A stretch of 64,000 nt of DNA from Lumnitzera littorea (Eukaryota; Streptophyta; Magnoliopsida; Myrtales; Combretaceae): the NCBI GenBank assembly GCA_024138015.1, contig JAMXBB010000004.1, positions 11,756,242-11,820,241 on the forward strand, given 5' to 3'. The position numbers and the translations under genes were made by a program. Numbering within the stretch: position 1 is the first letter of the stretch; every line of letters begins with the position of its first letter. Below, one piece after another: positions 23,363-34,675 of the stretch. The notes under the pieces were generated by a model. It was not told where the DNA came from. It worked only from the letters and a program-made list of their open reading frames with translations, and ran no database searches.

Positions 23363-24699
23363 TCAAGTTAGAACAAAAACATTTTGAAGACCTAGCTTGA
23401 ATAAGAAAGGTAAGAAAGAAGATGGAGGTAGAACTTTAGTGAATACATTAGCTAGCTATTATGAAGTAAAAATAGGTAAAAGCTTGATTATTTCAGCTTG
23501 AATTTTTTTGTGAATGACATGACAATCCAACTCAATATGTTTTGTTCGTTGGTGAAAGGCAGGATACATAGTGAACTGATTATCATAGAACAACAACGCT
23601 AGTCCCTCATGTGTATACCTAAAATCCTTAAGCAAATAGAATAACCATTGTAATTCACAAGCTGTGGTAACAAGCACGCGATATTTTGCCTTAGAAGATG
23701 ATCGAGAAACAGTTGATTACTTCTTGGATGTTTAAGAAACAAGTGAGTCTCCATAGAAAACACAAAAACCAATGACTGAGCACCTAGAATCAGGGTAGGT
23801 AGCCTAATTTGAATCATTGTACCCGCGTAGCTGAAAAGAAGAATTAGTAGAGAAAAACAACCCTTGTCTAGGAGTCCCTTTAAGATAGTGAAGCACACGA
23901 TGAGCTACTTGAAGGTGCAAAACAGTAGGTTTGTCAAGAAATTGAGAAAGCTGTTGAACAGCAAAGCAAATATCCAGTCGAGTATGTGTGAGATATAGTA
24001 GACGCCCAATGAGTCTACGAAAAATTGAAGGATCAACAAGTTGAGGAGAACCATCATCTCTACTTAATTTAACAGAAGTAACTATAGGAGAGGAAACGGG
24101 TTTAGCCCTAAGAAATTGAACATCCTTGAGAAGATGAAGACAATATTTCTATTGACAAAGATTAATTCCCTCGCTGGTCTGTATTACCTCAAGTCTTAGG
24201 AAATATTTCAACCCCCCAAGATCCTTGATCTTGAAAACATCATGCAAATACCTTTTAAGTGAGACAATGGCATCCATTGAATCACTTGCAGCAAGCAAAT
24301 CATCTACATACACTAGCAAAACAAGAAAATGATTAGTAGTCTGTTAGAAAAATAAGTTGTAATTTGCTATGGATTGCTTAAAACCATAAGTAAGAAGTAC
24401 ACGAGTAAGCTTTTGTCTACAGGCCTGTTTCAACCCATATAAGGACTTGCGTAACTTCATACCTTAGAAGAATTTGAAGAATGAAATCCTTTAGGCAAAG
24501 TCATGTAGACCTCTTCATGAAGATCTTTGCGAAGGAAAGCATTATTAATGTCGAGTTGATGTAACAACCATCCTTGTGAAGCAACAAGAGATAGCAATAG
24601 GCGCACAGAAGTGATCTTAGCAATTGGACTAAACATATCTAAGTAATCAATGCCAAATTGTTGTGTGTAACCTTTGGTCACAAGTCTTACCTTGTAGTT
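23363..24699 (-). pseudogene. copia pol remnant, downstream part: RT core and RNase H
   Basis: The frame resumes at YKVRLVTKGYTQQFGIDYLD, joining exactly to the SINRY on the far side of the inserted LTR. INNAFLRKDLHEEVYM and the intact catalytic YVDD (24299-24310) mark the RT core. RNase H follows with LVTTACELQWLFYLLKD, YDNQ and HQRTKHIELDCH (about 23480-23680). Stops and frameshifts separate the pieces. Confidence 0.9.
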
Positions 24700-27600
24700 T
24701 GTAAGCCTTACAACCAGCTACTTAGGGTTCCGATCGGTTGAAAGATCCGATTGAGTCTAAATTATCAAATAAAGCTAGAAATATTAGTGAAAATAATCTT
24801 GTAAGTTTGAATTTAAGAAAATAAGTAATAAAATAAAAAAATATAAAATTCTTAAATTTTAAGTATATTACTCGTTATTTATCGAAAATGCGAAAAATGT
24901 ATTTCGATAATTAACGAATTATTAGAGATAAATTATATGCATACTAAAAATCATAAAATAACCTAAATAATATTTAAGAATATTTATTTGTACTATATTT
25001 GAATTTACATGTAGGTAAAAATACACGTAATTACTTAAAATACGCAAAATGTGCTAAAATAATACTAAATAATTAAAGAAAATTTATAATTAATTAAGAA
25101 AAAAATAAATAAAAATCATAAAAAATAAGGAACGATCCAGATTTGGGTCGTGATAGCTGGGGAAAATAAGAAAAAATTAGCCAATTAAATTAGAATAACA
25201 TAAAAGATAAATTGAAAGAAGATAAGGTAATTGTCAAATCAATTTAATACATAATAATTTCCCTAATGCTCTATAAATAACAAGAAAATTTCAGAAGCTC
25301 ATTTGGTTAGTTTGGAGACTAAGAAAAATAGAGAGGGTTGAAATAGTGAGTGTTTGAATTAATTATAAAAAAATTTCTCAAATTTGTGTAATTAGGGTCT
25401 TAGAGGAGAACCAACACCTGACGAGTAGCGGGGAGTGGATGGCCACCACCATCACATGGTGGTGGTAGCGCCCAGGTGGGCCGACACACCCATGGCCACC
25501 GACGGTGGCCGGAGTCACCCAAATCAGTGAGTTCGATTTCTAACTCGATTTTGTGTAATTTTTTAAAAATAGTAATTTTGTAAAAATAGTAAATATTTTT
25601 AAAAAATTATGAATTTGTTATTCTAGAATATTTTAGTATGTTGTTTTTAGGAAAAATATTATTTTGATGAAAATATGTTCCGTGATATATGGTCCTTAAG
25701 AAATCATGCGAAATCATGCAAAATCAAGCATGTTTCGGTTTAGAAATAAATAACCTTAGGAGTGTAGTTTTGAGCTCAAAATTTTTGTGTAAACTACTTA
25801 GATAATATAGAACAGTGCTATAAAGCCCATTTTCAAAAATTAATTTTTAAAATTTTTAGATAATTTTTAGGCCTTAAAATGAGGCATAAAATGGGTAATT
25901 TAGGGTTAATTAAGTAATTAAATAGTTAATTACTGATTTAGGAAATAATTATATGTTTTAAGATGTTGAAATCTGATGAAGTATGATACTCGTAGCATTT
26001 AGGGTGTTAGATGTAATTATTAGGTTAATTATGAGTAAATAAGTAATAGAGAAAAATAGTAAATTTTAAGTTAATTTTGTAAATTAAGGTAATTAGGTGT
26101 AAAATCTGATTTAGGATGAATTTAGACATTTTGAGATGATAATTGATGTTGGGAGATGGTAATTAGAGTAATAAAAATATTGGATGTGTATTATGTACAT
26201 AATAAGTAATAGTACATAATACGCAATTATTAGAAATATAATAAATAGAATATATTAGAATAAAAATTGATATTATGATAATAATAGAAATATATAATAA
26301 ATCTGATAGGAAACTTAAATTAGGGTAATTATATGAAAAATGTAAGATTTTCTCATAATGGGGGTGAATTCGGTGATTAAATTAGGATTCAGGTGTACTG
26401 CATGGACTAGAACACTTGTTAGAGATTAAACACGATATTTAGGATATTTAAAGATAATGCAATTAATTTCACATTATGGGTTTAGAATGATTTCTTAGGG
26501 TGTACATATAAATCTTTAACCAAAAATTGAGTTAAAAGCCTAATTTAGAAATTGATGCAAAAACTGAAATAGAACTTAATACGATTCAAGAAGAATTGTA
26601 AAAGACTTAAGACCTAGATAATTAGGTATATTAAACCCTAAACAAAAGATAACAATAAGTATTATAGGATAAAACCAACCTGTAATAGTTATACGAAAAA
26701 TTGAAACTATGTTTGTATTATAGGGATGATCGGCGATGGCTTGAACGAGTGAGACCTTGAGTGAGGGAGCGAGGAGTCCAAGTAAGTTGGGATTAATACG
26801 TTGCTGTATTTTGGAGGCTTGAGATTATACTTAGTTGTACTTGTTAGATAGTTGGCTGTTGGCTGTGTGCGTATGCTTGATTATGAGTGATGTTATGATT
26901 CTGTATGTTGTTTTGGCTTGTATTGTATTAAGTGATTGATTACCTTAAATTGAACTTAACAAAGATATGACTTGTAAATACAAATCAGACTTGCATAGCA
27001 ACCCATTCGGGGAAACCTAGGATTCTCCGGCCAAATACCGACCCCTTTAAAAGAGATAGCACTGGATACCATAATGGGTCTCTTCTTCATCCTTAGTCGA
27101 ACTAAGTGATAGGTGAGGAGGTCGCAGCAAGGGTAAAGTCAATGGTTTGAAGGTAGTCGCGGGAGGAGTGGTGTCTCCATTGTACAAGCTTGAGTTTGGT
27201 CGTGAGCTGTTGCATTAACTGCAACTCCTCAATCTGGATTAGAGTAGGTGAAATTTCTCTAATCTCACGACGGGCCGGACAACGTCGTGCGATGACATTT
27301 ACTTAAACATGCATTACACCAAATGATTTGGTTGATAACTTTGTTGTGTTTATGGTGTAGTTTTAAGTCCTCCACCCTAACTTACTGAGCTGTAATTGCT
27401 CACATTCTTATAAACATCATTGTAGGTGTTGGCTAAGAAGTGACTTACAACTACCCTGAAGCTAGCAATTGTTAGATCCTAGGGAATGAGGAAAAACATT
27501 TGAAGAACAAACATATATTTTTAAGGAATAAGCTTTTATTTTAGAATTTTTCATTTCTGAATAATGTAATAATTAGGAAATATATTACGGTGAAACGTTG

Positions 27601-27820
27601 TAAATGTTAATTGTAATAATTGAATTATAGTGTATATATATATTTTCTCACTTTTTTAGGTAAATAATTTATTTAAATTACGAATTATTTACTTCAAAGC
27701 AGGTTAGTTGTGGACGCCTTGCGTAGATTAGGTTTAGGATAGTGGTTGTAAAACCAATTTCTATCTTAAAATGGTTTACACGGCGGGACTGCTACGACTC
27801 TGCCACTTTGGGGCCTAACA
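24700..27820 (+). mobile_element. 3.1-kb solo LTR (gypsy-like) inserted in the copia RT
   Basis: The insert starts TGTAAGCC and ends GGGGCCTAACA, giving TG...CA ends. It is flanked by TAGTT (24695-24699) and TAGCG (27821-27825); removing it and one copy restores the codons for S-I-N-R-Y-K-V-R in copia RT. So TAGCG was the target and the left copy has decayed. There is no internal coding region or second LTR, hence a solo LTR left by LTR-LTR recombination. A TATA box (TATAAATA, 25272-25279) points to plus-strand transcription. Its length and its GGGGCC-TAACA end resemble long-LTR gypsy chromoviruses of the Del/Tekay type; the lineage is an inference. Confidence 0.85.
25443..25465. repeat. Short perfect hairpin in the solo LTR
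   Basis: CCACCACCAT and ATGGTGGTGG form a 10-bp inverted repeat with a 3-nt loop, inside a GC-rich island of the otherwise AT-rich LTR. Confidence 0.8.
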
Positions 27821-29522
27821 TAGCGATTGATGCTTCCATTTGCCTTATACTTGACTTTGTATACCCACTTGCAACTAATGGGCTGTTTACCATGAGGCAA
27901 TTCAATAAGTTCCCAAATTTTGTTAGCTTCGAGTGCCAAAATTTTTGACTGCTTTATTAAAGCTCTAAGGTTTAGCAATTGTATCAATAGCACAAACGGA
28001 AGCTTTATGTGAAGGATCAAGATGTTCATAGCTAAAAACAGAGGCCAAAGAATGAGGAGTCTCAATATCACAAACATAATCACCCAGATGTACAGGAGGC
28101 CTGACAATTATATTAGATCGTTGAACTGTTGTTTGATCATTAGTTGAAGATGAAACATTAATAGAATTCTCATTATGGTGGAATGATTAGAATAAACATT
28201 ACTTTCAGGAAGAGTAGGAAAAATGATATTAGTATTACTAGTATCTAAACTTTGATGATGAAGGAACATAAATTTTGATTCATAGAAGATGACATCTTAT
28301 GAGACGAAGGTTTGCTACTTATCTATGTCATAAACACGATAGCCTTTCACTCTCGTAACATATATAAGAAATACATACCTAACAGCTTGTGGATCAAATT
28401 TGTGTTGTAAGCGATCATGTGTAGAAGCAAAGCACAAACACCCAAACACTCAAAGCCGTGTAAAATCTAGTGATGTTTTGAACAAGATCTGATAAGGACT
28501 ATTATGATGCAAAACAGCAGTAGGAAGTCGGTTAATCAAATAAATTGAATGTAGAATACAATCTTCCCAGATTTGTAAAGGTAACCCTACTTGTAATTTT
28601 AGGGCCCTGGCTACTTGAAGTATGTGCTGATGTTTACACTCTACAACATTGTTTTGTTGTGGTGTTCGAACACATGAAGTTTGATGAATGTATCCATAAG
28701 AAGCATAAAACTTAGGCATAGTGAACTCTTGCCCATTATCTGTTCGTATAACCTTTACTTTAGTACTAAATTAAGTATCAACATATACTAGAAACTATTT
28801 CATCAAAGCTTGGGTTTCTGATTTAAACCTCATAAAAAAAAAACCTAAGTAACATGACTAAAATCATCCACAACAGTTAAAAAACAACACTTGTTATTTC
28901 TAGTAGGAACTTGCATGGGCCCCTATATGTCAAAATGCATAATTTCAAAAGGAGTAGCAGAAGTTGTAGTACTTAGAGGGAATGGCAATCTTTTTCGCTT
29001 TGCTAAATGAAAAATATTACAAGGTTCATCTATGTCATTGACTTGAACTTTCGAGCACAATTTAGAAACTATTCTCAATTTCTCACTTGGAGAATGCCCC
29101 AATTGAAAATGCCACAAATTACAATGCTTATTTTTAACTAAGCTACTAATCAGAGAACAACTTATACTATCCTAACTCTTAAAAATTCCTGTTGAAAAAC
29201 AGTAAAGTCTGCTATCCACCTCAGCATATCCAATCACCTTGTAATGCTTCATTTCTTGTATTAAACATTCTCTAGGAGTAAAAACAAGTCGACAATTAAG
29301 TTGAGTAGTTAGCTTATTGACCGACACCAAGTTAAACTGAAAGCTAGGAACACATAACATTCCATCAAGTGTTAACTAATTACTTAGCTTCACTGTACCA
29401 ATGTGTGTGACTTACACTTGATGATTATTTAGTAGTCGTACGTTCATATCAGAAACAGGTTTAAAAGAAGAGAGGTTGTCTAAAGAACAAGTAACATGAT
29501 CACTAACCCCAATATCTACAAG
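27821..29522 (-). pseudogene. copia pol remnant, upstream part: protease, GAG-pre-integrase, integrase, start of RT
   Basis: The protease active site reads VDIGVSDHV (near 29500-29520) where D-[TS]-G-A is expected, so it is inactive. LCVPSFQFNLVSVNKL follows. The GAG-pre-integrase WHFQLGHSPSEKL (about 29110) has lost a Cys (CNIFHLAKRKRLPF). The integrase end keeps the Glu block (RTPQQNNVVECKHQHIL, near 28650). RT begins IWELIELPHGKQPISCKWVY and is cut after SINRY at 27821 by the inserted solo LTR. Stops and short frameshifts occur throughout. Confidence 0.9.
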
Positions 29523-30593
29523 CTAACTATGTTTGAAACAAGAATTAACAAAAGAATAACAAGTACCTTCAAAAGATTGAGCAACTTGTGTAGACGATTG
29601 AGCCTTTGTTGAATCAATGTGCTTTGACTTATCCTTCTCAAGCAAATAGATAAGTTTGTAATATTGGTCCTTTGTGAAGTGGAAAGGACCCCTTACCTCA
29701 TTCACCTGGATAGATTCTACTTGATTTATCTTCTTTGAACCATCGACTCTTGAATAAGATCTAACTTTAAAACTTGATGGAAAACCATTCTTCTTATAAC
29801 ACTTATCAGCTATGTAACCATTCATGCCACAAAAAGAATAGATAGGTCTTTTTGAATTACTATGAGGAAACCTCCTTTGTGTTCTTGATCTAGTAACAAA
29901 GGCACTCGAATCATTGAATCCTTTTTGAACATTAGATAACAACTGTCTCTCTTATTGAGTCACTAATGAGAAAGCTTTATTAACATCAGGCAATGGATCC
30001 ATCAGTAGAATTTGTGTCTTAATTAAAGCAAAAGAATCATTTAGTCCTTTAATGAATTGAATTACTTGATCAAAATTTTGATATGTCTTTATTGTATTTA
30101 TAACAATACAAGCATCATGTCCTTTACAAGTCAAAAAAAGTCTCAAAATTGACAGTTCATCCCACTTAAGCTTTGTATAATATTCAGTAATACTAAGTAA
30201 TCCTTAACACATATTATAGATTTCTTCTTGTAGATTAGAAATTCTTAAGGAATCTCCTTGAGAAAACTAATCGTGTAAATCCTTCCAAACATCATATGCA
30301 TTTTCTATCCAAATTATGCTTTGTGCTATAGATTTGGATAAAGAGTTTACTAACCACAAAAGCACCATTGTATTGCATTTCTTTTAGGCTGAATATAATT
30401 CTTCACTCTTATTTGGTTGTTTGATGGATTTGTCCACAAACTTAAGCTTATTCGACAACAAAGCTACTTGCATAGCTCGACTCCATGAATGATAATTTGC
30501 TCTGGTTAAGATCGTTGACATTAGTATAAGAGAAGGATTCTCATTCTAATGCAAGTAGTATGGATTGGAGAGTTGTTCGAACTCCTTTGCCAT
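29523..30593 (-). pseudogene. copia gag remnant
   Basis: Likely start is ATG at 30591-30593 (MAKEFEQLSNPYYLH, then a stop). The frame continues with stops through the UBN2/retrotran_gag-like region (LTRANYHSWSRAMQVAL, IWIENAYDVWKDL) to a zinc knuckle near 29835 reading YSFCGMNGYIADKC. The first Cys and the His of the C-x2-C-x4-H-x4-C motif are replaced by Tyr, both explicable by C-to-T change. At least four stops interrupt the frame. Confidence 0.88.
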
Positions 30594-30610
30594 AGTGATC
30601 TTCAATAGAT

Positions 30611-30624
30611 AGGCTTTGATACCA
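30611..30624 (-). promoter_or_regulatory. Primer-binding site (initiator Met tRNA type) of the copia element
   Basis: The minus strand reads TGGTATCAAAGCC directly after the 5' LTR. This is one change from the common copia site TGGTATCAGAGCC, complementary to the 3' end of initiator methionine tRNA. Confidence 0.85.
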
Positions 30625-30937
30625 TAAAAGAAAAGGAAATGAAAAATACTAAGAACAACGGTTGTGTTTATTAATGGTGTTGCTTTAGTAGTAGTGCCCC
30701 GAAGGGAAAACTAGAAAGCAACTTGTTATGGAAAAATGTAATGGATTCAGTTAATTAGTTCAGCTATTTTTACAAGTATTTATAGAGCTCTTGCTATAAA
30801 TATCTATTAACTACTTGTAACTAACTAAACTATGTTGAATGAAACTAATTGAACTAACTTCATAATAAACTAAACTTCATAATGGCTGACTAACTAACAA
30901 TGCTGACTTAGCTAACTAAAAATACTGACTTAATACA
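30625..30937 (-). repeat. 5' LTR of the minus-strand copia element
   Basis: Direct repeat of 23078-23348. On the minus strand it begins about TGTATTAAGTC and ends CTTTTA, next to the primer-binding site. It has an extra stretch near 30865-30905 absent from the 3' LTR. Confidence 0.88.
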
Positions 30938-31480
30938 GCTACGCGTAGGGTTGGAATTGAGGGGTGAGAGTTTGGGGTGGGGTTTAATGTGAAACTATGG
31001 GCGAAAGGGAGAGATTTGCAAGGAGGGGGTTAAATTAATGGTGAAATAAGGGGGTAAGGTTCGTCATTAGAGAATTGTGATAGTGAGATTCAAATGAGAG
31101 TGAGAGAATTGAAATAGAAAGGGGAAAAAGAGTGGGGGTAAGAGGAATAGTGAGGGGGGTGGCGGCGAAAGGGTGGGGTGGTTAAGGTTAGGGTGAGGGT
31201 TATTCAAACGAGAGTGAGACAATTTTATGTTTTGTTTTTTTATTTACTCCGTGAGGGTTGGGCTCAGCTGATGTGGGCCCAAACAAAAAGTGATAGATTT
31301 GGGCTCCTATAGATGTACGAAGGCCCATACTAGAGTGATGTTCATAGGGATCTTCTGTAGAGAGAGGACGGACCCAATCTTATTCTTATTAAACTCCTAT
31401 TTATCTGGGCTGGAGAGTCAAAACCACGTTTGAAGCAGTTTTTGAGGCCAATGCGGTAGGTGGACATGAATGTCTGTAAA
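30938..31480. other. G-rich intergenic stretch
   Basis: No ORF of note. The plus strand is rich in GGGG and GGGTGGGG runs at about 30955-31205 and may form G-quadruplexes. It appears to be the continuation of the G-rich flank left of the copia element. Confidence 0.5.
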
Positions 31481-32510
31481 AGACCTTTGATTTGATCCAG
31501 CCACGACTTAGTTAAAATCAAAATTAAAATTACAACGTAATCTAAACCTTACATAAAATTTTACAAGGAAATATTACAATTACAATTACAATTATAACTT
31601 CACAACTGTCTTTATCAATTTAGGTTTGCCACATCATAGATTCTTATGAATTTTTGAAAATTTTTTCATGTAATATAAAGGGTGGGTTCTAAAGGTTCTC
31701 AAGTTCTGCAACCACTACGGTTTTTCAAACCAACGATTTTGTGGTCGCATTTGAACTTGAGTGGGGTAGCCTGATCGACTCCGGAAGGTGGTTGCCCCAC
31801 AACATCCGAAGCTTACACAATGGCCCCCCTCCTAAGGTCCTAAGACGGCCTGTTTTGATCGTGTTTACTATGCATTTATGATACAAAAAACAAAGTAAAA
31901 GTAAAACCTCCTAAAATTCCCCCTTAAATAAACTGCCACAACAAAAAAAATGTTAGTAAAAAAAAAAAACAAATAAATAAAATAAACAAATACATCAAAC
32001 AACATACCTAAGTTCTTTTTCTTTAAGTTTTTATTATTCCATTTTTTTTTTGAAAATAATCCTATTTTCGGCAACTTCTAGTGGCTAGCCCTCTAGTCAT
32101 CCCTAGTGGAGTCGCCAAACTGTTAAGTTTGATTTTTCGGTTTTTTGTTTATAATATTAATTTCTCATTTCTCAATTAATACTAAACCCTTACCCATTTA
32201 ATATTAATCCTCGACTAAAGAAATTGAAAAATTTCAGTTTTTTATTAAAAATAATTTTTGAAGTCGCCACCCGACCGAAGTCGGGAAAAGAAAAAGAAAC
32301 CGTAATCAATTGGGTGGATTGATTACGATTTAGCTACCGGTCTTTGATTTCAGTTTTAACAAAGAACCAGAGAGTTCCGAATTCGGGGGCTAACCTATTA
32401 AACCCTAAGGGGTACTACTATTTATTTGTCAAAATTAGAGTTATTTTTCTAATTATAATATTAAAAAAATAAAAAATAAAAATCAAAAGAAAAAAGAACC
32501 TAAGTTTCTA

Positions 32511-33256
32511 TATATTTTATCGTCGCCCCGAAGGTGTCTACGTATTCGCTAGTCGGGATCAGACGATCGTAGTTTTTTTAAAAAAATTTTTAGTGGGTTG
32601 GTTCTTTTTATAAAAAATGATTGATTGAATTTGCGTTTTTATTAACTATTTTATTTTTATTAAGAAAAATCCCTAGAAGCCTAATTTTTATTCCTAATTA
32701 TAAAAAAAAAACTTATAAACCTAATTTTTGAAAAGCACCAAATTAAAATTTTTATTTAAAAATAACTAAGTGATGATTTTTTTATTTTCAAGAAAAACCC
32801 TAAAGATTTTATGAAATATGCAATATTCTACATGATAAAACTTTTATATAGAAAAGATGTTTAAAACATTAAAAAAGAAAGAAAGAAAGAAAGAAAGAAA
32901 AAAAAAATTTCCTAATCATAGAAAAGATGTCTAAATCATAGAAAAGATGTCTAAACTATGAAAAAGATTTTTAAACCATAAAAAAAAATCTAAATTATAG
33001 AAGAAATGTCTGAATCATAGAAAAGATGTCTGAATCATAAAAAAGAAACCTAAACTATGGAAACGATATCTAAACTATGGAAAAGATATCTAAACTATGA
33101 AAAACTATGGAAAAAATGTCTAACCATAGAAAAGAAGCCAATTAAAGATTTTTTTTTATTTTATCAATATCAAAATGATTTCTTAATTTAGAAAAATTAC
33201 ATATTTTATCGTCGCCCCGAAGGTGTCTACGTAGGGATCAGACGATCGTAGTTCTT
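32511..33256. repeat. Dispersed duplication of a CGTCGCCCCGAAGG module in the Tat-like LTR
   Basis: 32511-32575 and 33201-33256 share TATTTTATCGTCGCCCCGAA, GGTGTCTACGTA and GGGATCAGACGATCGTAGTT. The second copy lacks about 11 nt. Both are in direct orientation. Confidence 0.85.
32876..33136. repeat. GAAA microsatellite followed by a ~20-bp minisatellite
   Basis: (GAAA)n at 32876-32900 is followed from about 32908 by roughly ten degenerate units of about 20 bp built around ATAGAAAAGATGTCTAA, to about 33136. They lie inside the Tat-like LTR. Confidence 0.85.
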
Positions 33257-33920
33257 TCCAAAAAAAAACTTTAGTGTGTTGATTTATTTTAATTTTGAAA
33301 ACCGTTCAAGTTTATGTTTTAATTTATTCGGTTTATGAAAAAAAATCTAGAGGGGTCCTAACTCTTGAGTGTTATTGTTTTATAAAAAAAACTTCGCTAA
33401 AAGTCCTAAAATTTTGAAAAATTCATTGACTTTGTTTCTAAAAAAACGAGTTTTCTAAGTGGGGATTCCTAGAAATATAATACTAAGGAAAACATCTAAG
33501 TTAAAATGTATATCTATATTATTGTTACATAACCACCTAAAATATAATATTCTTAACCTAAAATATTTACATATATGCTATGTTACAGGACTAAAAATCC
33601 AAATAATAATAATATACTATAACAATAATAAATGAATAATTAATTAAATAGTAAAAATCTGATGAAGATCGAACCTGATGTTATTTGGGCAGTAACTATG
33701 CGTTTGGTTAGCAATAGCAGATTTGGGTTGGCGAGACGAAGCTAATAGGCAGCGACGCGTAGCGGTCATTAGAGTTCAAGGTGTGTCTGTCGTCATGGAC
33801 GTTGCTGCTGCTGTTCGTGTGCGAGCAGATGTTGGAGATGCTGGAATGATCGTGGATTGCTGCGTGGAATTTGTGGACCGCTGCGTGGAGTAAAGGAACA
33901 ATGGAGTTGTCGTCGCTGCT

Positions 33921-34104
33921 TCGTGGCCGATCGTAGATGGGGATTTGGATCACGTTGCTCCTGACGATCGGTGGAATTTAGATGTCGTCTTGCTTTCCTA
34001 ACAATCAGTGCTTTGTGGCCGATCGTGGATGGGGATTTGGATCACGTTGCTCCTGACGATTGGTGGAATTCAGATGTCGTTTTGCTTTCCTAACAATCAG
34101 TGCT
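33921..34104. repeat. 92-bp tandem duplication
   Basis: 33921-34012 and 34013-34104 are direct copies differing at about five bases (mostly C/T and A/G). Shared blocks include GGATTTGGATCACGTTGCTC and GCTTTCCTAACAATCAGTGC. They lie in the promoter-proximal half of the minus-strand Tat-like LTR. Confidence 0.92.
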
Positions 34105-34310
34105 CTGCTTTCGGATGAAGCCAATCCTTTTTATATATATTTTTTTTATGAAGCTCATTATCCCCCTTCACGTTGTGGTTTCTTTCTTTTTATAAAGTCC
34201 AAATCAAATCTTAATATATCTGATTAAACTAGATTCATATCTGATTTACTTAGACTCATACGACTTGATTAAATATGAATCTTTTGCAAAGATAGAAAAA
34301 TAAAGATATT

Positions 34311-34392
34311 GGTGCCTATTGAAACTCAAACCCGTGACCTCCAATTAAATCCACTCAAATACTCCACTGCTTATCCGTTAGACCATTGACCT
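34311..34392 (-). other. tRNA-like (pol III A/B box) remnant, possible SINE head
   Basis: The minus strand carries TGGTCTAACGG (34375-34385, A box consensus TRGYNNANNNG) and about 42 nt later GGTTTGAGTTT (34322-34332) after GGTCACG, against the B box GGTTCGANTCC. The mismatches are transitions. It could be a decayed tRNA gene, a tRNA-derived SINE or chance within the LTR. Confidence 0.35.
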
Positions 34393-34675
34393 GTTTCTTA
34401 TCATTCATTACCATTAAATTATATTTAAACTATCCGAATCCCTAAATTAAAATTTTTAACTAAACTAAAATTAACATTAACATTAAACTAATTATTCCTA
34501 ATATAAATTATTTCCTAAAAATCTACGAAATCTTTATAATTTTTCCTTTTCTTATTTTTTTGGTATTTTCATTATTTGTTAATTTTTATTATTTTTCATT
34601 TTTTTGAATTAGGACTTTTTTTTTTGTAAAAATAAAAATTAAGACTTATGGAGGGGCAAAAATTAGGTGTCTACA

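Larger units (their letters stand above)
23078..30937 (-). mobile_element. Ty1/copia LTR retrotransposon, decayed and interrupted by a solo LTR
   Basis: On the minus strand the order is 5' LTR (30625-30937), primer-binding site, gag, protease, integrase, RT, RNase H, polypurine tract and 3' LTR (23078-23348), which is copia order. Removing the 3,121-bp inserted LTR and its 5-bp duplication leaves about 4.7 kb, normal for copia. The LTRs share long identical blocks (AACTAACTAAACTATGTTGA, CAAGTATTTATAGAGCTCTT) and differ by about 40 bp of indel and scattered changes. No clean target-site duplication was seen. Many stops show it cannot move on its own. Confidence 0.93.
31500..34675 (-). mobile_element. 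5' LTR plus leader of a Tat/Ogre-like gypsy element, internal region lost
   Basis: On the minus strand an LTR opens TGTAGACACCTAATTTTTGC (34675 leftward) and closes ...CTTAACA at 32121, 2,555 bp. It is followed by a primer-binding-site-like TGGCGACTCCACTAGGG (about 32102-32117), then leader sequence with no coding region. The phrases GAACTACGATCGTCTGATCC, ATACGTAGACACC and TGGCGACTCC are typical of plant Tat/Ogre LTRs (family knowledge). No gag-pol and no second LTR lie to the left, so the element is truncated near 31.5 kb. Lineage is inferred. Confidence 0.6.

Noticed and set aside
32876..33136. Regularly spaced short repeats, considered as a CRISPR-like array
   Set aside because: Units are contiguous and degenerate with no unique spacers, and the genome is a plant's; it is a minisatellite.
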